Below are positions 16,851 to 24,793 of a stretch of DNA of 34,398 nucleotides, piece by piece. The DNA lies in contig JAZOLU010000042.1 in the NCBI GenBank assembly GCA_045653425.1, positions 1-34,398 of the forward strand, read 5' to 3'. Numbering within the stretch: the first letter of the stretch is position 1; every line of letters starts with the position of its first letter. Made by a program: the position numbers and the translations under genes. The notes under the pieces were generated by a model that saw only the letters and a list, made by a program, of their open reading frames with translations, did not search any database and was not told where the DNA came from. This DNA is from RGIG3009 sp045653425 (GTDB lineage Bacteria > Bacillota > Clostridia > Oscillospirales > Acutalibacteraceae).

Positions 16851-17609
16851 ATGAAGAAATATTATACAAGCATCAAGTTTTTATGTCTTTTCCTCGTTGC
16901 GATTTTTGTTTTACAAATAACAGCATCAGCGGGGCCTATCACGGGAACAGTTACGGATAAACCAATAAATACCGAAGACACCATCGTTGAAGTTACTTCC
17001 TTAAGGGAAGAATCAGTAAAAACCTTTCAAATAGAAAACGGCAATTTTGTGGCAGCGATTTATGGGGAAGCTGTTCATTATCAAGATGAAAATGGCAATT
17101 GGCAGGAGATTGATAACTCACTGGTTCCAACCACCGTGTCTACTGCTCAGTTGGCGAATATTGGTGTAAATGTTACTAATGCCAGTACATCGCCGGTGGC
17201 CTATCGCAAAAACACTGCGAATCCTTTTGAGGTGAACTTGCCGAATACCCTGACCGTTAACAATCCTATAACTGTTACCTACAAGGGTCATACATTGGGA
17301 TTTTCTTTGCAAGGTATACCGCTGCAATCCGGAATGGTTGCCGAAGTTGTAAACACGACTCCCAGAGCGACAATGACCCAGTTAGAGGAATATTCAATTA
17401 TTAGCAACGATAGTGCACTTTCCTACGGACAGGTATTCCCGAATACGCAGTTAACATACGAAATGCGTGGTAAAAAGCTTAAGGAAAGCTTAATATTCAG
17501 TGCGCCGCCTACGCAAACTAATTTTGTATTTCGGTTTTATTACGAACAATTACCGGTGAAGTGCAATTCTATACAGATAGTACAAAATCGGAGGAACCCG
17601 TCTTTATAA
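16851..17609 (+). CDS. Secreted DNRLRE/metalloprotease protein, 5' part (frameshifted gene)
   Basis: 252 codons; CAAGGAGG precedes the ATG. A clear signal peptide (KK, hydrophobic stretch, cleavage after ASA near residue 27) shows export. Residues 63-84 (FVAAIYGEAVHYQDENGNW) match the N-terminal segment common in DNRLRE-type surface proteins of Clostridia. The frame stays protein-like to about residue 235 (FVFRFYYEQL), then ends in an unrelated tail. The continuing sequence is in the -1 frame, in the overlapping open frame from 17561. I therefore read 16851-19015 as one gene broken by a single indel near 17541-17560, or a sequencing error. Confidence 0.75.
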   Translation: MKKYYTSIKFLCLFLVAIFVLQITASAGPITGTVTDKPINTEDTIVEVTSLREESVKTFQIENGNFVAAIYGEAVHYQDENGNWQEIDNSLVPTTVSTAQLANIGVNVTNASTSPVAYRKNTANPFEVNLPNTLTVNNPITVTYKGHTLGFSLQGIPLQSGMVAEVVNTTPRATMTQLEEYSIISNDSALSYGQVFPNTQLTYEMRGKKLKESLIFSAPPTQTNFVFRFYYEQLPVKCNSIQIVQNRRNPSL

Positions 17610-19015
17610 TTGCCGCACCTTACATGTTTGATTCGGGCGAAGGATACAGTGCCGACGTTGATGTGGAGCTTGTACCGGTTAGTGGTGGGTGTCTTTACAA
17701 GATAACGCCCGACGCTGAGTGGCTAAACGCCGAAGAACGGGTATATCCGGTAACACTAGATCCTACAGTCACAACCTCTCTCACGCAAACCGAAATTCAT
17801 GATAACAGTGTTCACCAGAGCGACCCAAATACGAATTATATCAATGCTGACAGATTGTATGTTGGTTCGGTGGTGCTTAGTTCGGGGATTTTTGAGAGTC
17901 GTACCTATATCAAATTTCCAAGAGTCAGTTCCATTCCCACAACAGCATTTATTGTCAATGCGACCATGACTTTGAACCATCATACCAATTCATCCTATCA
18001 AAGCGCTTCTAACAATACCATCGATGTATATGATTGTGGAAGCAATGTATGGGGAACCAGCAACATCACGTGGAACGCACAAAAGAACTTTGTTTTTACC
18101 AACCGCATTTGTACCCGTATCACTGATAAATCCTATTCGGTTGAGAATTTTGATGTCACAAAACTGGTTCGCAGTTGGTACAAAACCACGGCTTCTAACA
18201 ACGGCTTGGTCATTAAGCCGCGAACGGTGTATACCAATGCATCCAATCGCACGGGATATTACAGCAGTGATATCAGTTCTTCCATTTCGTCCAAGCGACC
18301 GCATATAACGATTGAGTACCGAAATTATAAAACAATCACAATGAAACACTTTTATGATAGTGCGTATAATACTCGATATACCGGAACTGGTGCCAATGCG
18401 CCGGCAAGCAAAATAGCGAGTTACCAAGCTCTGTATACTAATTATATGCGAGAGGTGTTTGGGCTCAATCTTACAAGCAGTGTTACCTATCAACAGTCGG
18501 AACAAGACCGATGCACACATGGCGCAGGGTCGAATATCAATTCGTTTTGTAATTTAACATTAAATGGGACATGTAGTTATCATAGTGGACGATATCATTG
18601 TACCAACGCGGCGCATCATTTGTTCACTTTACCTACCGGTGTGTCTACCCCAACCAATACTCAACGAGTTATTAAGTGGACAGGACATCCGCTTTGTGAA
18701 GGATGCCCATCAGGAGGCCATATAGCGGTTATCGGTGCAGTTGCCGTATTTAACGGCTCTCAAATATCTGTACGATGGGCAGATTACTTGGAATCTGATG
18801 AGCGAGATGCGACTTCAGTGGGCACAATCGCTCATGAAATGGGGCATACTTTCGGATGCGACGATGGTGGAGCAGAGGTTCATTCAAACAATAGTTGTGT
18901 AATGAAATCGGGTGTTTCAGATCTTACAAAACTTAGTTATATCAATACTTGTAATCCCGAGGCCTATTGCTCAAATTGCCGAACATTGATTAACAATTAT
19001 ATTAATGCCCTATAG
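17561..19015 (+). CDS. DNRLRE domain plus zinc metalloprotease, 3' part (frameshifted gene)
   Basis: 484 codons of open frame; the GTG at 17561 is only nominal, with no signal peptide or good ribosome site. PVFIIAAPYMFDSGEGYS and ERVYPVTLDPTVTT continue the protein begun at 16851. A DNRLRE beta domain follows (about residues 70-255; SRTYIKFPR, FDVTKLVRSWY, NNGLVIKP). The C-terminal domain has HEMGHTFGCDD (18833-18865) with a downstream CVMKSG Met-turn: a metzincin-type HExxHxxGxxD site, like snapalysin, with Asp as third ligand. Many cysteines (CTHGAGS, CSYH, CEGC, CSNC) suggest disulfides or extra metal. A lipoprotein gene starts 15 bases downstream. Confidence 0.75.
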   Translation: MQFYTDSTKSEEPVFIIAAPYMFDSGEGYSADVDVELVPVSGGCLYKITPDAEWLNAEERVYPVTLDPTVTTSLTQTEIHDNSVHQSDPNTNYINADRLYVGSVVLSSGIFESRTYIKFPRVSSIPTTAFIVNATMTLNHHTNSSYQSASNNTIDVYDCGSNVWGTSNITWNAQKNFVFTNRICTRITDKSYSVENFDVTKLVRSWYKTTASNNGLVIKPRTVYTNASNRTGYYSSDISSSISSKRPHITIEYRNYKTITMKHFYDSAYNTRYTGTGANAPASKIASYQALYTNYMREVFGLNLTSSVTYQQSEQDRCTHGAGSNINSFCNLTLNGTCSYHSGRYHCTNAAHHLFTLPTGVSTPTNTQRVIKWTGHPLCEGCPSGGHIAVIGAVAVFNGSQISVRWADYLESDERDATSVGTIAHEMGHTFGCDDGGAEVHSNNSCVMKSGVSDLTKLSYINTCNPEAYCSNCRTLINNYINAL

Positions 19016-19030
19016 GCGAGGAGGATAAAA

Positions 19031-19789
19031 ATGAGAATACGGCAACTAATTGTGTGTTTGCTTGGCGTTTTTCTTACACTTTTTCTTACAGCATGTATGC
19101 CGACCAAACCAACGGATACAACAGTGACGACCACTTTTGTTAATATAAATACAACTACAAGATATCCGTCAACCCTTGCAGGCACAACAACTACCCATAC
19201 AAGGGCGGATGTGCCGAGTAATCAAACAGCAATTAACACAACACCCTCCCAAGGAACAACCAAGCTTTGTTATAGCTATCCGCAGAAATACAAAGCATTT
19301 ACTACTATTGAGGATTATTGTAATTTTGTAAAAACCGCTGATGAACAGACGTTACGGTCAATCTTCACGAAAAAGGAGTATGACGGGTCGCCATATTTTG
19401 AGAAAAAAACATTTGAGATTATTTTGCAAGACCGTCAATACCTATTGCCGGTCATACCTACAGGTTATACGCTCAAAGGTATTAGATTGAAAACACTTGA
19501 CCCAATGACCGTTGCTCTGGAATGGGAGGAGAAGGAATATGCAATATCATGCTTTATGAGCCGAACAGAAAAGATGCCGGGTGTGGAAGAAGATGACAGT
19601 TTTTTCAAACAAGACGGCACCAGGGTGAGCGTGGATTATTATCCGGTGGATGGCCCGATGTCGGGAGACGGCACTTGTTACTGGGAGGAAAGCGGATACA
19701 CATGCTTTATGTATTTTACCAAAGAAAACAAGGAGCAAGTGTGGGACTTAGTGAAAGCATTTGAACTGAAAATTGTGTCGATTGAGTAA
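19031..19789 (+). CDS. Lipoprotein with Thr-rich linker, function unknown
   Basis: 252 residues; GAGGAGG precedes the ATG. Type II signal peptide with lipobox FLTAC (Cys at residue 22). Residues 23-75 are a Thr-rich low-complexity linker (TTTTHT, NTTTRY). The folded domain (about 80-252) begins YPQKYKAFTTIEDYCNFVK and contains several aromatic-rich strands; I do not recognise it. It sits 15 bases after the protease gene, so it is probably in the same transcript and on the same cell surface. Confidence 0.8.
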   Translation: MRIRQLIVCLLGVFLTLFLTACMPTKPTDTTVTTTFVNINTTTRYPSTLAGTTTTHTRADVPSNQTAINTTPSQGTTKLCYSYPQKYKAFTTIEDYCNFVKTADEQTLRSIFTKKEYDGSPYFEKKTFEIILQDRQYLLPVIPTGYTLKGIRLKTLDPMTVALEWEEKEYAISCFMSRTEKMPGVEEDDSFFKQDGTRVSVDYYPVDGPMSGDGTCYWEESGYTCFMYFTKENKEQVWDLVKAFELKIVSIE

Positions 19790-19890
19790 ATATGCGTACA
19801 GTTTCCTAACATTAATTGCTACAGAACAAAGAGAGCGAAAACGATTACATTGCACCTGTAGTTGTTAGCGTAACTTGATGAGGTGATTTT

Positions 19891-20427
19891 ATGAAGATAC
19901 AAATGCTTTGTTGCTTATTAGTGATACTTTTGTTATTATCCGCTTGTACATCGCCCGAAATCAACCCGTCAACTACAACAACTACGGTGCCGGGAACCAC
20001 TGTTCCGTCAACCACAACAACGACCACGGCACCGCAAACCATTGTTCCGTCAACGGCATCCCTTTCTATCTATTCACGGGCGGATACGGACGCTGTGGAA
20101 ATCATCGATTCCGGACAGGCGGGGAAACGCTGCATGGTAACTGACCCTACGCAATTAGACGCTCTGTTTGGGTTGTTTGACAGTACATCAGGCGAATATT
20201 TGGGAGACACGGTCAAAGGTATTTACGGTGGTGCTCTTGCCCTGGTTTTATACAATCAAGGTGAGGTTGTCGGCCGCGTTTGGCTCGCGGTATATGGTGG
20301 TGCATATTTTGCAATGGATCGTTATCGTGAGTGGGATACGGTAAGGTATTATGAGTCTCGTTATTCCCTGACCGCCGCGAAGGTGCAAGAGTATGTGATG
20401 TGGGCAAGACAGTTTTCCTATGCATAG
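19891..20427 (+). CDS. Small lipoprotein with Thr/Pro repeat linker, function unknown
   Basis: 178 residues; GAGGTG precedes the ATG. Lipobox LLSAC (Cys at residue 19), then a linker with two near copies of a TTTTT-VPGTTVPS-type unit (residues 27-52). The C-terminal domain of about 120 residues (VEIIDSGQAGKRCMVTDPTQLDALFGLFDS) resembles small ligand-binding or inhibitor-like lipoprotein domains, but no family is certain. Last intact gene of the protease cluster; a 101-base gap separates it from the previous lipoprotein gene. Confidence 0.78.
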   Translation: MKIQMLCCLLVILLLLSACTSPEINPSTTTTTVPGTTVPSTTTTTTAPQTIVPSTASLSIYSRADTDAVEIIDSGQAGKRCMVTDPTQLDALFGLFDSTSGEYLGDTVKGIYGGALALVLYNQGEVVGRVWLAVYGGAYFAMDRYREWDTVRYYESRYSLTAAKVQEYVMWARQFSYA

Positions 20428-20428
20428 G

Positions 20429-20463
20429 GGTTAATTCAAACAATAATTATGTAATGAAATTGG
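20429..20463 (+). pseudogene. Relic of a second metalloprotease gene copy (Met-turn segment)
   Basis: These 35 bases match 18877-18911 of the protease gene at 31 of 35 positions by eye. In frame they read VNSNNNYVMKLAE then stop, against VHSNNSCVMKSG in the protease. The match starts two bases after the stop codon of the small lipoprotein gene. Confidence 0.6.
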
Positions 20464-20522
20464 CAGAGTGAGAAAAGCGTGTAATCACCGGCATTTCAAG
20501 AGTTATTTGTCAGGTTGGTTAT

Positions 20523-20589
20523 GAACACTCGCACCAATCTGAGTGTTCTTATAGGATTTTAAAAGTCCTTTAAGAACACTCATTTTTTA
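20523..20589 (+). terminator. Terminator with competing upstream arm, end of protease cluster
   Basis: GAGTGTTC (20541-20548) can pair with GAACACTC upstream (20523-20530) or with GAACACTC downstream (20574-20581). The downstream hairpin is longer (it also pairs AGGA with TCCT) and is followed by ATTTTTTAT, so it is the terminator. The same three-arm logic is seen in the leader at 16681. Confidence 0.7.
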
Positions 20590-20624
20590 TGCCCATTTTT
20601 TGTGATTGTTTTTCTATTGGTTGA

Positions 20625-21715
20625 TTATGCTGGTTGGTAATTTACGCTTACGCCCTTTCGGGTTTGCACCTGAACTTCGGGAATATCTATCGGCGCATCT
20701 TCGGGAACATCAATTACTCCTGCAAAGTTGTAGTGAATTACAAGTTTCTGTGTTTTCACTCCGTCAATACGTTCCGTATGATGCACCTCTATATACTCGA
20801 TCAGTTCATTAAGCATTCCGGCAGTTACCTTTTTAGTCCTTGCAAACTTCTTTACCGATGCAATAAAATCTTCCGTTGTTAAACTTTTTCTTTCGATTTC
20901 CTCTATGATACGGAATAGGTTTTGAAATTAATTACGTCACCGCAGTATTCCTGAAGACAAAGCATATTGTTCACTGTAGACTTATTCCAAAAGTAAGGAT
21001 CGGGATTTGTTTTGGAACTGGATTTACGAATGCCCTTTACTTTTGCATACTCGGTTGGTGTTAATATCTTTTCTTCAGTTAATACGGTTGCGATTTGTTC
21101 GCTGCCTTTTCCATCCATAGCCATTGAGAAGATTCTACGCACAACTGTCGCCGCTTCAGGATCGATTACCCACTTGTGAGGGTTGTCCGGCGATTTAATA
21201 TAGCCATAAGGCGCAGGACCTAACGGAATGCCCGAACTGCCCTTTATCTTGTTGCTGATACGACGTTTCTTGCTGATATCTCTCGAATACCACTCGTTGA
21301 ACAAATTTCTTATAGGGGTCATTTCGTTTTCACCCTCTGCGGTATCTACATTGTCCGATACCGCAACAAGACGGATATTATGTTCGGGAAAGAACTCCTC
21401 GGTAAGTTTACCAACTTGTATGTAGTTTCTGCCGAGTCGGGATAGGTCTTTTACAAAAACAGCCGCCGCTTTACCAAGTTCTAATTGCCTAATCATTTCG
21501 TTGAACTCAGGGCGGTTCATTGTAACACCGGATATACCATCATCGCAAAAGGTAACAATGTGATTATATCCTTTTTCTTTTGCTATCTTTGTCAGCAGCT
21601 TCTTTTGATTGCTTATGCTGTAGCTTTCACCCTCCAGCTCGTCATCTCGGGATAAACGGACATACAGAAAAGCCGTTTTCTCCCGACTGTATTTTTTATT
21701 ATTTGACTGACTCAT
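20625..21715 (-). pseudogene. Large serine recombinase with internal deletion and frameshift
   Basis: From the ATG at 21713-21715 (GGAGG upstream), 270 codons read as a large serine recombinase. The resolvase domain has catalytic-Ser context YVRLSRDD, the arginine-containing DLSRLGRNY, and the recombinase domain PYGYIKSPDNPHKWVIDPEA up to GDVINFKTYS. The frame then stops at 20903. The C-terminal part (IEEIERKSLTTEDF to NYQPA, about 20625-20895) follows in another frame. The zinc ribbon and most of the coiled coil, roughly 150-200 residues, are missing. Its start overlaps the previous recombinase by 17 bases, as in tandem clostridial recombinase modules. Confidence 0.8.
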
Positions 21716-23165
21716 TATTCCTCCTTCCCGCAGTCAAATAAACAGTACCGAATTTCATTTTAATAAGTTGATTGTTGTTGTCAAATTTCGTTTGCTTCTT
21801 TTCGGCACTGTACTTTCCTTCGCCTTCAGTTTCGTGCACTTCAATATGGTCAATCAGTTCGCGAATCAGCGGTGCCGTGATGGTTTTCATCCCCATAAAT
21901 CGCCGAATTGCCGATATAAACATATCCTTATGAAAAACCTTCTTGTCCAACTCGTCAAGCCGCATTTTGAGATTTATGATTTTCTTTTTAAGTTCCGCTT
22001 TCTCGTTTTCGTACTTGTGCGATAGTTCCATGAAGAATGAATCTGTGACTTTACCCGACACATTGTCCTCATAAAGCCGTTCATAAAGCACGTCAATTTT
22101 ATTGATTCTTGCTTGGCTCTGTTCTATGGTGGACTTGGTCTGCTTTTTCTCGGTCAACATATCCTTATTCGTTTTATCGGCAAGGAGCTGAGCAAAACCA
22201 TCTTGATCGTATCGCAGGAAATCCGCAAGCCGTTGCAGTTCATAGAATACTACTTCCTCAATCGCATCCGCCCTCACATAATGCCTTGTTTGGCAAGTAC
22301 CTCTGTAATCCTTAACGTAGTTTGAGCAACTGAAATAGTGAACGTCTTTATTCTTGGTATTGATGTGAAACCAAAGTTTACTTTTGCAGTCGGCACAGTA
22401 AAGTAAGTCCGCAAACATATTCTTGGGAATTTCTTTAGACTTAGGCGATCTGCGTTTGGTGGTTTTAGTTAGCTTCTGCACCTGCTCAAAGGTTTCGCGG
22501 TCAATAATCGGTTCGTGAACATCTTTGAACACCATCCATTCCTCTTTTGGCTTTGGTATGCGTTTCTTTTTCTTAAAGGATATGGAATAGCTTTTAAAGT
22601 TAATAATATCGCCGCAATATTCTTGTTGTGAAAGAATCTTTGCAATACTTGTTTTGCACCACTTGTAAGGGTTTGGTTGTTTTATCTTTCCACCTCTCGG
22701 CAGTCCTTTGGATTGCCAGTAAGCCATTGGAATTAACACCTGCCTTTCTTGTAAGATTCTTGCAATAGTTTCATTGCCTTTGCCCTCTAAACACATTTTG
22801 AAAACTTCTCGAACCACCGCTGCAGCTTCAGGGTCAATAATCCATTTCTTTTTGTTTTCGGGAGATTTCATATATCCGTATGGTGGTTGAGCTAACGGTT
22901 CGCCTGCCATTCCTTTAACACGATGAGCTGATTTCACTTTACGGCTAATATCCTTGGCATAAAGCTCATTCATAAAGTTTCTTAAAGGCGTAAAATCGTT
23001 ATCCTCTTCGTTAGCGCTGTCTACACCGTCATTGACTGCAATAAATCGCACTTCCTTTTCGGGAAAGTAATGCTCGGTGTAGTAACCGACTTGCAGATAC
23101 TCACGACCAAAACGAGACATATCCTTCACGATAATGGTTGAAATATAAGCAGATAAGAAAAGCAC
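21699..23165 (-). pseudogene. Large serine recombinase lacking its N-terminus
   Basis: 488 codons of open frame, but the homology starts inside the resolvase domain at STIIVKDMSRFGREYLQVG, so about 70-80 residues with the nucleophilic serine are gone. The rest is complete: recombinase domain (PPYGYMKSPENKKKWIIDPE), zinc ribbon (LLYCADCKSKLWF, then FSCSNY), coiled coil (about 345-430), and the C-terminal IDHIEVHETEGEG segment. Its first codons come from a fused small membrane-protein gene in another frame. It cannot catalyse recombination alone, although DNA-binding parts remain. Confidence 0.8.
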
Positions 23166-23262
23166 CTGTTGCTGTTGATGCCTTATACAATAAAGCGTAA
23201 TATCCAGTCTGTAAATTTATTGCTATCAATAATATCAAAACAATCGTTTTAAAAATCTTCAT
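23101..23262 (-). pseudogene. Small membrane protein gene truncated by fusion to recombinase remnant
   Basis: AGGAG eight bases before the ATG at 23260-23262, then MKIFKTIVLILLIAINLQTG, one hydrophobic helix, and YYALLYKASTATGAFLIC. After about residue 40 the frame runs out of phase through recombinase sequence (YREGYVSFWS) to a stop. The first 40 codons look like the start of a genuine small membrane protein whose 3' end was lost in the deletion that also removed the recombinase N-terminus. Confidence 0.5.
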
Positions 23263-23304
23263 TTCAAAATCTCCTTTATGTACGAAATTCATTGAAACGA
23301 AGAA

Positions 23305-23339
23305 GTGGCAGTACAGAGCGACGAACTCTGTACTGCCAC
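23305..23339. repeat. Perfect 14-bp inverted repeat without a T-tract
   Basis: GTGGCAGTACAGAG (23305-23318), a seven-base loop and its exact complement (23326-23339). Neither side has a T-run, so it is not an obvious terminator. It lies between the small membrane gene remnant and the tRNA-Leu terminator; it may be a recombination or protein-binding site. Confidence 0.6.
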
Positions 23340-23375
23340 AAACAAAGGCTATTTAACATCTTTTAAGAAAACAAC

Positions 23376-23415
23376 AAACCCGAACGTTTCACCAATCGGT
23401 AAAAGGTTCGGGTTT
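23376..23415 (-). terminator. Terminator after tRNA-Leu(GAG)
   Basis: AAACCCGAAC (23376-23385) pairs perfectly with GTTCGGGTTT (23406-23415); on the minus strand it is followed by GTTGTTTTCTT. It starts eight bases beyond the CCA of the tRNA. Confidence 0.8.
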
Positions 23416-23421
23416 GAATGC

Positions 23422-23507
<86 letters not shown>

Positions 23508-23521
23508 ATATAGCAGTGGTT

Positions 23522-23551
23522 ATTATAGCACCCCCTCACCGCGTTTGTCAA
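23522..23551 (-). promoter_or_regulatory. Promoter for tRNA-Leu(GAG)
   Basis: On the minus strand, TTGACA (23546-23551), an 18-base spacer and TATAAT (23522-23527), 15 bases upstream of the tRNA. Confidence 0.75.
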
Positions 23552-23593
23552 CAGTTTTTCGCGAAAAGAGCGCAAAATCTCCACTGCGGGTGA

Positions 23594-24766
23594 TTAATCT
23601 AAGAAATCTTTTAATTTTTTGCTGCGGCTGGGATGACGCAGTTTGCGCAGGGCTTTCGCCTCGATTTGACGAATACGCTCACGCGTAACGTCAAATTCCT
23701 TGCCCACTTCTTCCAGCGTGCGCGGACGACCGTCCTCCAACCCAAAACGCAGTGCCAACACCTTTTCTTCCCGCGGGGTCAATGTGGCGAGCACGTCCCG
23801 CAACTGCTCTTTGAGCAACAAATGCGATGCCGCATCTGCCGGAGCCAACGCCTCGTCATCGGGAATAAAGTCGCCCAAATGGCTGTCTTCCTCCTCGCCA
23901 ATGGGAGTTTCCAACGAGACCGGTTCCTGTGCCACCCGCATAATCTCGCGCACTTTATCGGTAGGCATTTCCAGTTCCGCGGCAATTTCCTCGGCAGTGG
24001 GTTCATGCCCGTTTTTATGCAACAAGTGGCTGGAAACCTTTTTCACCTTGTTAATGGTTTCTACCATATGCACGGGAATACGAATGGTACGCGCTTGGTC
24101 CGCAATGGCGCGGGTAATGGCCTGCCGAATCCACCACGTTGCATAGGTAGAGAATTTGAAACCCTTGGTGTAGTCAAACTTTTCCACCGCTTTAATCAGA
24201 CCCAAATTCCCCTCTTGAATTAAATCCAAAAACTGCATACCGCGACCCACATACCGCTTAGCAATGCTCACTACCAGTCGCAAGTTCGCCTCGGACAAAC
24301 GCTTTTTCGCGTATTTATTGCCCTCCGCAATTTTAATGGACAGGTCAATCTCCTCTTCGGGAGACAAAAGGGGCACGCGGCCGATTTCTTTCAAATACAC
24401 CTTCACCGGGTCATCGGTAATAATGCCATCCGCCCCGGCCAAATCCGCATCTTCCGAAGAATCGCTTTCCAGCACCATCTCCATATCGTTAAACGCGGTT
24501 TCGGTAAAATCGTCCACGATTTCCACGTTGTAACTTTCCAGCACCTCATACAACTTGTCCATCTGCTCGGGGTCAAAGTCCAGCGTTTCCATCGCATCCA
24601 TCAATTCCTGCGTGGTGAGTTTCCCCTTGGCGCGACCCGCTTCAATCAGTTCGTTATACACGGTTTTCTTGTCTTTTTTTCCGGCAGCAATGTCCACCGC
24701 CTCTTCCTCGTTAAAAAGCGGCTCCTGCGTTACCTCTTTGAGTATATCCATACCTTTTTCTGCCAT
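23594..24766 (-). CDS. rpoD: Primary sigma factor SigA/RpoD
   Basis: 390 residues; GGAGG lies nine bases before the ATG. Region 1.1 is short and acidic (about 1-110). Region 1.2 contains DDPVKVYLKEIGRVPLL, and region 2 contains the -10-reading block FDYTKGFKFSTYATWWIRQA. Region 3 is QEPVSLETPIGEEEDSHLGDFI, and region 4 ends RERIRQIEAKALRKLRHPSR, which reads the -35 box. Directs RNA polymerase to the TTGACA/TATAAT promoters seen in this window. It is 27 bases after dnaG in the conserved dgt-dnaG-rpoD order. Confidence 0.98.
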   Translation of the reverse strand: MAEKGMDILKEVTQEPLFNEEEAVDIAAGKKDKKTVYNELIEAGRAKGKLTTQELMDAMETLDFDPEQMDKLYEVLESYNVEIVDDFTETAFNDMEMVLESDSSEDADLAGADGIITDDPVKVYLKEIGRVPLLSPEEEIDLSIKIAEGNKYAKKRLSEANLRLVVSIAKRYVGRGMQFLDLIQEGNLGLIKAVEKFDYTKGFKFSTYATWWIRQAITRAIADQARTIRIPVHMVETINKVKKVSSHLLHKNGHEPTAEEIAAELEMPTDKVREIMRVAQEPVSLETPIGEEEDSHLGDFIPDDEALAPADAASHLLLKEQLRDVLATLTPREEKVLALRFGLEDGRPRTLEEVGKEFDVTRERIRQIEAKALRKLRHPSRSKKLKDFLD

Positions 24767-24793
24767 TGTGTTTTCCTCCGTTTATCCTGAATA

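Noticed and set aside
17541..17565. Programmed -1 frameshift in the protease gene
   Set aside because: No slippery heptamer or downstream pseudoknot-like structure is visible around the frame change; a mutation or sequence error is simpler.
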